The notes under the pieces were generated by a model. That model was given only the letters and a program-made list of their open reading frames with translations. It was not told where the DNA came from and searched no databases. A stretch of DNA of 64,000 nt from Desulfurococcales archaeon (GTDB lineage Archaea; Thermoproteota; Thermoprotei_A; Sulfolobales; Desulfurococcaceae): contig JALVYU010000031.1 of assembly GCA_027022365.1 (NCBI GenBank), positions 124,001 through 188,000 of the forward strand, written 5' to 3'. Positions 17,620-26,488 of the stretch are shown in pieces (the first letter of the stretch is position 1; each line of letters begins with the position of its first letter). The position numbers and the translations under genes were made by a program.

Positions 17620-17780
17620 GAAGCATCACCGAATGACTCCGACGTACAACTATTATCCACTATTGTTGTATTACTCATAAATCGTTATGACACTATATTT
17701 AGTATTCCCACACAATGGATAAGACACGACTGTTTATCATAATAGAGCGTGGATAAAGTTAATTCATTAGGTAGAACATA

Positions 17781-17811
17781 ATGGTCAACCACCTAGGAGG
17801 GGTGCTGTAGG
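17781..17811 (+). promoter_or_regulatory. Unusual 5' end of the glycosyltransferase gene: short frame ending at TAG, no in-frame start
   Basis: ATG 17781 opens a nine-codon frame that ends at TAG 17808-17810, immediately before the glycosyltransferase frame, which is shifted by +1. A GGAGG ribosome site lies at 17796-17800 and GTG CTG TAG follows it. Between the in-frame TAG upstream (17793-17795) and codon 17890 the glycosyltransferase frame has no ATG, GTG or TTG although conserved residues begin by about 17821. See the findings. Confidence 0.5.
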
Positions 17812-18564
17812 ATTTTATATTACATCGTCATACCGACATATAATGAGATAGAGAATATAGAGGAGCTCATAGCCAGACTCACAAGAACATTGGATCCGCT
17901 GAATATAAAGTACAAGATCCTCGTTGTAGACGATAATAGTCCCGATGGTACATGGAAGAAGGTTCAGGAGATTATGGAAAACAATAATCACGTAGAGCTG
18001 ATCATACGGGAGAAGAAGGAGGGAATAGGTGCGGCAATAAAACATGGAATAAAGCATGTTCTTGAGAATACAGATGCAGAGTATATAGCGACGATGGACG
18101 CGGACCTGAGCCATAGGCCGGAAGATCTGGCAGAAATGATCAGGCATAGCCGGGAGGCTGACCTGGTACAGGCTAGTAGATACATTGAGGGAGGAAAAAT
18201 CATTGGCTGGGGCCCCCATAGGAAGCTGATAAGCTGGGGGGCAAACACGCTTGTCAGGCTATTATATAGGACAGGGCTCCGCGAACATACCACAAATTAT
18301 AGAATATATAGGAGATGGCTGGCCGAGAAAATAGTCGAGTACACTAGGTCAAAAAGCTATGAATGGGTAATAGAGGCCCTCCTTGTATCAATAGCTTGTG
18401 GCGCCAAGATAGTGGAGGTCCCAACAACTTTCATCAATAGGGTTAAAGGCAAGAGCAAGCTAGGAATAACTGATATCCTTGGCTGGTTCAAATACATTGT
18501 AACATTCAGAGGCAGGTTCAAAGAGATAAGAAGTATTTGTAGAGAGAGTGCGTCCAAGTCTTGA
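17812..18564 (+). CDS. Family 2 glycosyltransferase (dolichol-phosphate mannosyltransferase-like)
   Basis: Transfers a sugar from a nucleotide donor, probably to a polyprenyl phosphate at the membrane. The sequence reads YIVIPTYNE at the N-terminus (codons about 17821-17847), then VVDDNSPDGT, a DADLSHRPED catalytic segment and a TTNYRIYRRW segment near the C-terminus, all typical of the DPM1 class. No C-terminal membrane domain is present. A TTG at 17890 would start the protein after the essential YIVIPTYNE strand, so the functional start must lie further upstream, at the non-canonical ATT 17812 or via a frameshift from the short frame at 17781. The stop overlaps the next gene (TTGA). Confidence 0.82.
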   Translation: MLYYIVIPTYNEIENIEELIARLTRTLDPLNIKYKILVVDDNSPDGTWKKVQEIMENNNHVELIIREKKEGIGAAIKHGIKHVLENTDAEYIATMDADLSHRPEDLAEMIRHSREADLVQASRYIEGGKIIGWGPHRKLISWGANTLVRLLYRTGLREHTTNYRIYRRWLAEKIVEYTRSKSYEWVIEALLVSIACGAKIVEVPTTFINRVKGKSKLGITDILGWFKYIVTFRGRFKEIRSICRESASKS

Positions 18565-20450
18565 GACGAATAAGCCCTACACATACGAAGAAATTATTTG
18601 CAGAGCTCCTTCCCCTCATATACTGGTCCGTAGACCTGGGAACGCCAGTCTTTGTGAAAGACACAAAGAAGTATGGTAGGCTCAAAAAGATTAAGCTCGT
18701 CCCACCTGGAGACGTAAGGCCTGCTTTTACGAGAGACGTAGAAAATCTCTACATCATGATAAAAGAGCAGTACTCGAAACCATATGCTGAGAGACTCTTC
18801 TCCAAAAACCCTCTCGTTCTCTTAAACCGTGTTCAAGCCATTGATATGGCCGACGAAGTAGTCGTATCAGGCTATAGTATCGGGATAAGAGAATACGACA
18901 TAGTCGGGAGAAAATGGCTCTTCAAACCAATGTACTATGGAGTGAGGCTGTATATCGAAGAAGAACTGGGCCCTTATATAAAGGCCCAGAAAACAATCAA
19001 GCCCAACGAGTACCTCTATCCCGGAGACTATCGAGGGAGGCCTCCGGTTAACTCGAGATGGGTACCTATTAAAGGGAAAAACAAATGGGTGTACGGTCTG
19101 GGCAAGAAGGCCGGGCGGAGAATACTGGTTGTTAAACAATGGAGAATAAGTGGAAAACTAGGGTTCAATCCGAAGAAAGCAACACTTCAAGACGCCGCTA
19201 GGCATAACAGAGAATACCTAGAGGAAAAAGCATGCGAAGCTACGGTGTTCCTAGAGGAAACAATCGGGCTAGGACTAGGTTATCCTATAGTAAGCTTGAG
19301 CGGCGGGAAAGATAGTGGTGTAACAGCCTATCTAGCGGGAAAAGCTGGGGTCACAGAAGCCGTATTTGTGGATACGGGACTAGAATTGCCGGAAACAATA
19401 GAAACAGCCATTAAAACCGCTGAGAAAGCCGGCCTCCAATTAACAATATTGAGGGCACACGATAGGTTCTGGAGAGCCCTCAGAATATATGGACCACCCG
19501 CAAGGGACTATAGATGGTGCTGTAAAGTAGTCAAGCTCTCATTGCTTGGCAAACACTACAGGGAGAAGTATGGGAGAGTACTAGCTATTGTGGGTCAGCG
19601 TAGATACGAGAGCCCCCAGAGAGCACTCGCAGATAGACTATCTCCCAGCGGGACGGTGGGTGAGGGATACGTAGCAGCACCCATACATGAGTGGATAAGC
19701 CTAGAAGTCTTCCTATACAGTATACTCGAGAAGATACCTCTCAACCCTCTATATATGAAGGGATACGACAGAATAGGATGCTATCTCTGCCCAACATCAA
19801 GAATGGCCGAACTAGAACTAATAAAGGAAACCCATCCCGAACACATGATTAAATGGATGAGATACCTAGAAAACTATGCCGAGGAACATGGGCTGCCGAG
19901 ACAATGGATAGACCTAGGGCTGTGGAGATGGAGGTTCCGGCTACCCGGAGAGATTAAGATGCTATCGAAAAGGCAGGGAATCGACATTGATGCTATGAAC
20001 AGAGGCATTTCTGAGGATTATGTCGAGAAGATCGTTGTGGATAGAGATGAAGACCTTGTAGAGATACATTTCAAGAGACAAATACCTCTTCAAAGAATAT
20101 ACTCGATGATCAAAATCATAGGGTTAAATGCCACCATAAAAAACAACGGCGACTTAAGGATACATAGAAAGGGGCGCGAAGTAGCCGAGATAAAAGACAA
20201 TTATCTCAGAACAAGATTATCGTGGATAAACGATAAGCATACTAGAGAGCTACTCATGCTAGTATACATGAAGCTCTACTGTGTCGGTTGCGGTATGTGC
20301 AGCATAGCGTGCCCCAGAGACACTATCGGCCCGGACTTCTTCGAGCCAAGCAGATGTAGTGGATGTAGAAAATGCCTCTACTCTTGTCCATCGGCAAACA
20401 ACCTAGTAGCACATGTCTTCACACTACTAGGCAGTAACTATGACCGCTAA
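18561..20450 (+). CDS. PAPS reductase-like PP-loop protein fused to a two-cluster ferredoxin domain
   Basis: A 629-residue multidomain protein. Residues about 1-240 are an archaeal N-terminal region of unclear function; the PP-loop SLSGGKDSG lies at about 245-253 and marks a PAPS-reductase/adenine-nucleotide alpha hydrolase domain. Cysteines in RWCCK (about 320-321) and GCYLCP (about 407-410) may hold a cluster or metal. A C-terminal ferredoxin has CVGCGMCSIACP and CSGCRKCLYSCP. It may activate sulfate- or sulfur-containing substrates, or be a sulfur-transfer enzyme; canonical sulfate reduction is not shown. The TTG start overlaps the glycosyltransferase stop. Confidence 0.8.
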   Translation: MRRISPTHTKKLFAELLPLIYWSVDLGTPVFVKDTKKYGRLKKIKLVPPGDVRPAFTRDVENLYIMIKEQYSKPYAERLFSKNPLVLLNRVQAIDMADEVVVSGYSIGIREYDIVGRKWLFKPMYYGVRLYIEEELGPYIKAQKTIKPNEYLYPGDYRGRPPVNSRWVPIKGKNKWVYGLGKKAGRRILVVKQWRISGKLGFNPKKATLQDAARHNREYLEEKACEATVFLEETIGLGLGYPIVSLSGGKDSGVTAYLAGKAGVTEAVFVDTGLELPETIETAIKTAEKAGLQLTILRAHDRFWRALRIYGPPARDYRWCCKVVKLSLLGKHYREKYGRVLAIVGQRRYESPQRALADRLSPSGTVGEGYVAAPIHEWISLEVFLYSILEKIPLNPLYMKGYDRIGCYLCPTSRMAELELIKETHPEHMIKWMRYLENYAEEHGLPRQWIDLGLWRWRFRLPGEIKMLSKRQGIDIDAMNRGISEDYVEKIVVDRDEDLVEIHFKRQIPLQRIYSMIKIIGLNATIKNNGDLRIHRKGREVAEIKDNYLRTRLSWINDKHTRELLMLVYMKLYCVGCGMCSIACPRDTIGPDFFEPSRCSGCRKCLYSCPSANNLVAHVFTLLGSNYDR

Positions 20451-20497
20451 GCATGTATTTCTTCCTTGGAAAACTATGTTTCAACAGCACTCATGAA

Positions 20498-21808
20498 CTA
20501 GTACATCATATACTCTACGAACTCCGCCGGGCTAGGAACAGACTGAAGCCGCAGGCACTCTTCGCGTTTAACATCAATATAGGACTCTATTAGTTCTCTT
20601 GGAAACACCGGGCGAAGGTACCCGTAGTCCGATTCAAGCTCGTCGATGGCCTCCCAAAGGCTCCTCGGTAGCCGCTGAAGGCCGAGCTCTCTTACCTCGC
20701 TCTCAGACAACTTGTAAGCATTCTTCAGCAGGGGCGGAGGAGGCTCGATCTTCTTCTTTACCCCGTCAAGACCCGCAAGAACAATAGCCGCGTAGGCAAG
20801 GTACGGGTTTACCAGGGGATCTGGAGGCCTGTACTCTATCCTGAACGAGCCGCTATTCCTTGTCATAGGAACACGTATGGCCGTGCTCCTGTTGCCTGGA
20901 CCCCAGGCGAGAAGAGTTGGTGCCTCGTATCCCGGCACTAATCTGCGATAACTGTTCACAGTCGGCGAAACAATCGCAGATAAGCTTCTCCCATGCTCTA
21001 ATAAGCCCCCAATAAAATATCTCGCGGTTTTGCCCAGCCCGTACTCCTCGCTAGGATCATAGAATATGTTCTCACCACCCCTCCATAGACTAACATGTAC
21101 GTGCATGCCCGAGCCATTATCTCCATAGAAGGGTTTAGGTAGAAACAATGCCTTGAAGCCACTGAGCTCTGCTACAGTGCGAGCGATTATTTTGAATAAT
21201 ACAGTGTAGTCCCCGAGCAGAACAGGATCTAGTGCCGGACTAGTTACCTCAACCTGCCCGGTAGTCGCGACCTCGTGATGGGACTTTACAGGTCTATAGC
21301 CCAGTAGTTCCATGTAGTGGATGAAGTCGAGCCTTATTCCTCCTACGCTGTCGAGAGGCTCTACGAGGAAGTACCCCTTCTTAACAGGTATCGCTCCACC
21401 TGTCTCTGGCGTCTCGACAACTCCTATTTTCACAGTCTGCTCTGATAGACCTATCGAAGCCCTGACCTCCTTGACCAGGAAGAACTCTATTTCGACACCT
21501 ATACGTGCTTTCATCCCATCTCTGCTTAGCATTTCCCTGAGCTTCTCGGCAACAGCCCTAGGATCTTTTACATACCTATCGTCTTGAGGTGTAAAAATAC
21601 TGGCAATACAGTACTTAACACCTGATCTAAAAGGGAAAGAGTATAGGTTATCTATGCATCTCAGCATGAGATCGCTGTTCTCGATCTTCTCAAAACCTTT
21701 CACGCTGCTGGCGTCGAAGAAAGCCTTATCTCTAAATGGATCCCTTACTGTTTTCTCGACACCTCTTATTATCCCGGCAAGATCGGTGAAAAGGTACTTT
21801 ACGATCAT
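20498..21808 (-). CDS. glnA: Glutamine synthetase family protein (type I)
   Basis: Catalyses ATP-dependent amidation of glutamate or acts on a related amine. Landmarks are EIEFF (metal and glutamate site, about residues 106-110), a KSHHEVATTGQVE segment, GSGMHVHVS, NSYRRLVPGYEAP and RIEYRPPDP, which is the C-terminal arginine and metal motif of the family. At about 436 residues it is of GSI size. ATG 21808 follows GTGGGA. I did not see a clear adenylylation tyrosine motif. It is divergent from an Lrp-type regulator gene, a common arrangement for nitrogen and amino-acid control. A glutamylpolyamine-type role cannot be excluded. Confidence 0.85.
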   Translation of the reverse strand: MIVKYLFTDLAGIIRGVEKTVRDPFRDKAFFDASSVKGFEKIENSDLMLRCIDNLYSFPFRSGVKYCIASIFTPQDDRYVKDPRAVAEKLREMLSRDGMKARIGVEIEFFLVKEVRASIGLSEQTVKIGVVETPETGGAIPVKKGYFLVEPLDSVGGIRLDFIHYMELLGYRPVKSHHEVATTGQVEVTSPALDPVLLGDYTVLFKIIARTVAELSGFKALFLPKPFYGDNGSGMHVHVSLWRGGENIFYDPSEEYGLGKTARYFIGGLLEHGRSLSAIVSPTVNSYRRLVPGYEAPTLLAWGPGNRSTAIRVPMTRNSGSFRIEYRPPDPLVNPYLAYAAIVLAGLDGVKKKIEPPPPLLKNAYKLSESEVRELGLQRLPRSLWEAIDELESDYGYLRPVFPRELIESYIDVKREECLRLQSVPSPAEFVEYMMY

Positions 21809-21909
21809 GTTTCCCACTTAGAGAGACTAAACCCTGTGCGGAGGTTTTATAAATATTTACCATAATAATACTGAACAAAAAACAGGATATGACTGGGTGA
21901 TAACGTTAT

Positions 21910-22365
21910 ATGTACGGAGAAGCTATTGATGAGTTAGACAAACGTATACTAGAACTACTATTGCAGGATTCCAGGAGGAGCACAAGATCAATAGCCAAAG
22001 CACTAAACAAGCCTGTCTCAACCGTGCATGATAGGATCAAGAGGCTCGAGAAAAAGGGAGTTATCAAGGGATATACCGTTGTCCTTGATGAGAAGGCCCT
22101 CGGCTACCAGATCAAGGCTTTAATACTCATCAATGTAGTTGGCCGGCACATAGAAGAGGTAGAAAACGATCTTTCCAGGTATGAGAACGTCCTAACGGTT
22201 CTCGATATAACCGGGGAGTTTGATGTAGCAGTTATAGCTGTATTTCACAGTATGGACGAGCTAGACAGATTTGTAAAGACCCTCCTGAAACACCCATATA
22301 TCAGACAGACTAGGACAAGTATTGCTTTCCGAACAGTAAAATCAGAGGTGAACCCGCCGCTTTAA
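21910..22365 (+). CDS. Lrp/AsnC family transcriptional regulator
   Basis: A 151-residue regulator with an N-terminal winged helix-turn-helix (about 1-60, LDKRILELLLQDSRRS...KPVSTVHDRIKRLE) and a C-terminal RAM-type ligand/oligomerisation domain (from about residue 65, containing VLDITGEFDVAVIA). It is divergent from glutamine synthetase with about 100 bases between the genes, so it may respond to an amino acid and control that gene and itself. The stop overlaps the sufC stop by four bases. Confidence 0.92.
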   Translation: MYGEAIDELDKRILELLLQDSRRSTRSIAKALNKPVSTVHDRIKRLEKKGVIKGYTVVLDEKALGYQIKALILINVVGRHIEEVENDLSRYENVLTVLDITGEFDVAVIAVFHSMDELDRFVKTLLKHPYIRQTRTSIAFRTVKSEVNPPL

Positions 22366-23111
22366 TCCCTTTTTTCCTCTTCTTTCTCCTCAATCCATTT
22401 GAATCCCTCCCTATTGATCCGTTCCACGATATCCATTCCCCCATCAGCCACTATCCTACCCCTATACAGTACGTAGACGTGGTTCGGCTCAACGTATTCG
22501 AGGACCCTCGGGTAATGTGTTATCAACAACACTGATCGCCCGGTCGAGATTAGCTCCTTAATGACATCGGCCACTATTCTTATCCCGTCAACATCGAGAC
22601 CGCTGTCGGGCTCGTCCATGATAACGTATTTTGGCCTGAGAATCTTTGCCTGTAGGATCTCGCTTCGCTTCTTCTCGCCGCCGCTGAACCCGACGTTAAC
22701 CCCTCGTTCCAGATGTTCTTCGGAAAGACCGATCAGTCTCGCCTCCGACGCTATGCGCTCCTTTATGTCGGGGCATTCTCTCCCGCCCAGTCTCTTCTTA
22801 ATGCTTAGCTTCAGTACTTCTTCTAGTTTGACACCGGGTATCTCGACCGGGTTCTGGAAGACGAGGAAGAGGCCTCGTAGAGCCCGTTCATTAGGCGGTA
22901 AGTGGGTTATATCTTCGCCGTCGAGTATTATTTTCCCCCTCGTAATCCTGTAGGAGGGATGACCCATGAGTGCTAGTGCTAGGCTTGTTTTTCCACTGCC
23001 ATTGGGCCCCATAATCACTCTTAGTTCGCCTGGATGGGCCTCAATATTTATTCCGTGCAGGATCTCTTTATCTCCGACACTAACGTGTAGGTCTATTGTT
23101 TTTAGCGACAC
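22362..23111 (-). CDS. sufC: Fe-S cluster assembly ATPase SufC
   Basis: A 249-residue ABC ATPase of the SufC class, which drives the SufBCD scaffold for iron-sulfur cluster assembly. Walker A is GPNGSGKTS, the signature FSGGEKKRSEI is the SufC-type variant, and Walker B reads YVIMDEPDSGLDVDG. The length matches the family. No SufB or SufD gene flanks it on the same strand in this window, unlike the usual sufCBD operon. Confidence 0.92.
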   Translation of the reverse strand: MSLKTIDLHVSVGDKEILHGINIEAHPGELRVIMGPNGSGKTSLALALMGHPSYRITRGKIILDGEDITHLPPNERALRGLFLVFQNPVEIPGVKLEEVLKLSIKKRLGGRECPDIKERIASEARLIGLSEEHLERGVNVGFSGGEKKRSEILQAKILRPKYVIMDEPDSGLDVDGIRIVADVIKELISTGRSVLLITHYPRVLEYVEPNHVYVLYRGRIVADGGMDIVERINREGFKWIEEKEEEKRD

Positions 23112-23255
23112 ATCTCATCCCTAGTTGGTCTTTATCATTACATAGAGGTTTATGAATGATGTCTGAAAAATTTTTGACAAATTATTAATATCTAATGCCC
23201 GTGTAAAGTATTCAATTAGTATCTTAACTAGAGACGATATGGGTGAAAAAGCCTC

Positions 23256-23549
23256 TTGGCCTCAGAACATAAGCTCCTCAAATGTGCTCTCGAGAAATAC
23301 ATTGATGAGATGGGCGGCCAGATACACGAGGAGGCCGGTAAGCTGGAGATAGTGTTGCCGATCGCAATAGAGGAGGTTCCCGGCGGCGTTCAGTTCACGT
23401 TGAAGGGGAGGGTTGAGGGAGAATATGTTGTTATCGAAGAGGTGACCGTATCATATCACGATGAGCACGCGAGTATTAAACCAATAGATCTCGAGTCCTG
23501 GGTACATTATGTTAATGAGCGTTTCTCTCCTCTTTGTAAGAAGGATTAG
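23256..23549 (+). CDS. Small conserved-looking acidic protein, unknown function
   Basis: A 97-residue protein, rich in Glu and Ile/Val, that I do not recognise. It starts at TTG 23256 after a GGTGA ribosome site about ten bases upstream and shows an alpha-helix then beta-strand pattern (LLKCALEKYIDEMGG, then LEIVLPIAIEEVPGG and VVIEEVTVSYHDEH). It ends 24 bases before the fused oxidoreductase subunit and could be cotranscribed with it; function is unknown. Confidence 0.6.
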   Translation: MASEHKLLKCALEKYIDEMGGQIHEEAGKLEIVLPIAIEEVPGGVQFTLKGRVEGEYVVIEEVTVSYHDEHASIKPIDLESWVHYVNERFSPLCKKD

Positions 23550-23573
23550 CCTCTTGCTTCCCCGGGTGGTATC

Positions 23574-25343
23574 GTGACGAATAATCGATCCTCTGTTCAA
23601 ATCCTAGTCGGAGGCCCCGCCGGAAGCGGTAATATTACGAGCGGAATTGTTTTAGCTCGAGCATTCATGTACATGGGCTACTACGCGGTCGGTGTATCCG
23701 AGTACCCTAGCCTAATAAGGGGAGGACATACCGCATACTGGGTCAGGGCCGGCACGGAGAAGATCTACGAGCTCGAAGACCATACAGACATAGTGGTGGC
23801 ATTTGATGAAGCGACGTTTCAGCGACATGGATGGGAGATCCATGAGGACAGCATCGCCGTATACGACCCCCAAGTAGTCAAGAACGTGCCGGAAAACATT
23901 AAGAAAACACCGATACCTTTCAGGAAGCTCTTAAGAGAGAACGGCTTGAAACCAATAACGATGAACATGATGGCTGTCGGCGCCGTCTCAGCTCTCCTCG
24001 GCCTACCACTGGATACAGTGTTGAAGAGCGTTGAGTACCAGTTCCGGGGCAGGGAGCGCGTTATCGAGGAGAACAAGAAGAGCTGTATGATAGGCTACGA
24101 GTATATGTCCTCGCAGCCCCTAAGCATCGAGCCTCCGAGGCTGGATGAGCCGAGGCCATGGGGCAAGAGAATAATGATCACGGGCAATGAGGCCATCGCC
24201 GTGGGCTTTGTTAAGGGAGACCTGAGGATGTATGTTGCCTACCCGATGACCCCCGCATCCCCCCTGCTACACTTCATGGTTAGGATGATCAAGGAGAAAG
24301 ACATCGTGACTATACAGGCTGAGAGCGAAATAGCCGCCGCCCAGATGGCCTTAGCCGCCTGCTGGACAGGGATCAGGGCTGCTACGGGCACGAGTGGAGG
24401 AGGATTCGCGCTCATGAACGAGACCCTTAGCGAGGCCGGGATGTTCGAAGCCCCCCTAATCATTGTTGTTGCGATGAGGCCCGGGCCGAGCACAGGCATG
24501 GCGACCCATAGTGCTCAGGAAGACCTGCTCTACAGTATATTCGCTGGCCACGGAGAGTTCCCAAGGATAGTTGTCGCTCCAGCCGACCAGGAGGATGCAT
24601 ACTATAGGGCTGTAGAGCTCCTCAACTTAGCATGGAAATGGCGTGTCCCAGGAATAATTCTTGAGGATAAGCACTTGGCCGAAAGCATTAGGACTGTTCC
24701 AGCATTCCGAGAAGACCTTGTTCTAGAGAAGGGTGCTCTCCTCTATAAGGAGGAGGCAGAAGAGAAGATCAGGAATGGCTGGAAATATCTCCCCTACCAG
24801 GTAACAGAGAATGGAGTGTCGCCATGGGTTCCGACGGGGACTGAGGGTGCACTGAACAAGAGCGATAGTAGCGAGCACGATGAACGAGGTATAGTGAGTG
24901 AAAGACCCCACATAGCTAATATGATGTACAAGAAAAGGATGAGGAAAGAGAAATACATTCTCGAAGACCTCGAAAAGAACTACGAGGTCATCAGGACATA
25001 CGGGTACCCAGTAGAAGAAGCAGACATAGTCGTATTGACGTGGGGATCAGCTACTTGGGCATCCTTAGAGGCAAAGAAGCATCTCGACAAGGAGGGCTTG
25101 AAGCTAGGCATAGTACAGGTTATCTATCTCTGGCCATTCCCGAAGAACAAGTTCAACGAAATAATGGGGAGGGCTTCCGGCAAACCAGTGTTCACGGTGG
25201 AGTATAACCTCAGAGGACAGCTCGGCCTCTTAGCGAAAATGGTGACGGGCTTCACAGTAACAGATCATATCGGAAAAATAGATGGTAGACCATTCAGGGG
25301 GAAGCAGCTCGCACAAGAAATAATCTCCCGTCTCAAGAGGTGA
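23574..25343 (+). CDS. 2-oxoacid:ferredoxin oxidoreductase fused gamma-alpha subunit
   Basis: A 589-residue chain that joins gamma and alpha functions in one protein. The N-terminal ~180 residues contain GGPAGSGNITSGIVLA and SEYPSLIRGGH, the gamma-like domain; from about residue 195 an alpha-like domain shows VAYPMTPASPLL, QAESEIAAAQMA and TSGGGFALM, and the end has LTWGSATWASLEA and a YLWPFPKNKF segment. GTG 23574 is the start. It pairs with the following beta subunit in a two-subunit enzyme, as in the archaeal/crenarchaeal 2-oxoacid oxidoreductases of broad specificity. The actual substrate cannot be read from sequence. Confidence 0.93.
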   Translation: MTNNRSSVQILVGGPAGSGNITSGIVLARAFMYMGYYAVGVSEYPSLIRGGHTAYWVRAGTEKIYELEDHTDIVVAFDEATFQRHGWEIHEDSIAVYDPQVVKNVPENIKKTPIPFRKLLRENGLKPITMNMMAVGAVSALLGLPLDTVLKSVEYQFRGRERVIEENKKSCMIGYEYMSSQPLSIEPPRLDEPRPWGKRIMITGNEAIAVGFVKGDLRMYVAYPMTPASPLLHFMVRMIKEKDIVTIQAESEIAAAQMALAACWTGIRAATGTSGGGFALMNETLSEAGMFEAPLIIVVAMRPGPSTGMATHSAQEDLLYSIFAGHGEFPRIVVAPADQEDAYYRAVELLNLAWKWRVPGIILEDKHLAESIRTVPAFREDLVLEKGALLYKEEAEEKIRNGWKYLPYQVTENGVSPWVPTGTEGALNKSDSSEHDERGIVSERPHIANMMYKKRMRKEKYILEDLEKNYEVIRTYGYPVEEADIVVLTWGSATWASLEAKKHLDKEGLKLGIVQVIYLWPFPKNKFNEIMGRASGKPVFTVEYNLRGQLGLLAKMVTGFTVTDHIGKIDGRPFRGKQLAQEIISRLKR

Positions 25344-25349
25344 TCCCGC

Positions 25350-26228
25350 ATGTCTGTCTTCAGGCAACCCGTATCCGATACAGGAGCAGTTATCACTTGG
25401 TGTCCAGGCTGCGGCAACTTCGGTATACTTAGAGCCTTCAAGAAGGCAATAAACGATCTAGGGATCCCGCCCTGGAAAGTAGTGGTGGTCACAGGTATAG
25501 GGTGTCACGGCAAATTCCACAACTACGTTAATGTCAACACGATCCATACAATACACGGCCGAGTAGCACCGATGATAACCGCGATCAAGGCCGCCAACAA
25601 AGAATTAACAGTTATAGGCCTAGCAGGAGACGGTGACCAATACGCAATAGGTGTCGGCCACCTACCCCATATTATCAGGAGAAACCCAGACGTAACACTG
25701 ATAGTGCATAACAATAGCGTATTCGGCTTAACGACGGGACAGGCAAGCCCAACCTCGGAGAAAGGACAGATAACGAGGACCACGCCCTGGGGTCAGTGGG
25801 AAGAACGGTTCAACCCCATAGCGTTCGTGCTCAGCCAGGGAGCCAGCTTCGTGGCGAGAGGATTCGCGGGAGACGTTGACCACTTGACATGGCTGATAAA
25901 AGAAGCGATCAAACACAAGGGCTTCAGCTTCATAGACGTCCTACAGCCCTGTGTAACATTCGATAGAATACACACATATACATGGTACCGTGAGAGAATA
26001 TACAAGCTGGAAGAAACAGGCCATGATCCCAGTAACTGGCACGCAGCAATGAGCAAAGCATACGAGTGGGGAGACAAGATACCCATAGGAATATTCTACA
26101 GAGTAGAGAAACCTACGATGGAGGATCTACTGGATCCGATCAAGAAGAACCCGCCACTAGCATATCTACATCTGAAACCCAAGAAGATCACGGATCTGCT
26201 CGAAAAATACTTCTCACTAACAGAATAA
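25350..26228 (+). CDS. 2-oxoacid:ferredoxin oxidoreductase beta subunit
   Basis: A 292-residue thiamine-diphosphate-binding subunit that partners the fused gamma-alpha chain. WCPGCGNFG (about residues 17-25) is the N-terminal cysteine motif, VTGIGCHGKF follows, and AGDGDQYAIG with the HNNSVFGLTTGQ segment binds the cofactor. It starts six bases after the upstream stop. The two-gene layout differs from both other oxidoreductases in the window. Confidence 0.92.
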   Translation: MSVFRQPVSDTGAVITWCPGCGNFGILRAFKKAINDLGIPPWKVVVVTGIGCHGKFHNYVNVNTIHTIHGRVAPMITAIKAANKELTVIGLAGDGDQYAIGVGHLPHIIRRNPDVTLIVHNNSVFGLTTGQASPTSEKGQITRTTPWGQWEERFNPIAFVLSQGASFVARGFAGDVDHLTWLIKEAIKHKGFSFIDVLQPCVTFDRIHTYTWYRERIYKLEETGHDPSNWHAAMSKAYEWGDKIPIGIFYRVEKPTMEDLLDPIKKNPPLAYLHLKPKKITDLLEKYFSLTE

Positions 26229-26488
26229 GATAACCCGGAGAAAATGATTTTTCAAAAACTTGATAGACCTATTGAGACCATACTTCATCAGTTTCTCCAT
26301 GCTCTAACAACATCTGAATTACCATAATAAGTGTAGAGTTAATCCAGCCCTATTTCAGGAGTAATACTAATAATAACAGGTACTGTTCCCGCTAGCAACA
26401 AGGCTTTATTTAGACAAGATTTTATCAAGCCTTCTACACATATATTGTTATTAGATTAAGTAGGCTGTGATTCTATGATGGCTGAACG
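26229..26488. other. Intergenic region upstream of the deacetylase gene
   Basis: About 260 bases, AT-rich, without a recognised gene or RNA. A TTTATTTA element near 26404-26411 may be a promoter for the downstream gene. Confidence 0.35.

Noticed and set aside
20599-21587. Plus-strand open frames opposite glutamine synthetase
   Set aside because: Antisense shadows without ribosome sites or conserved motifs.
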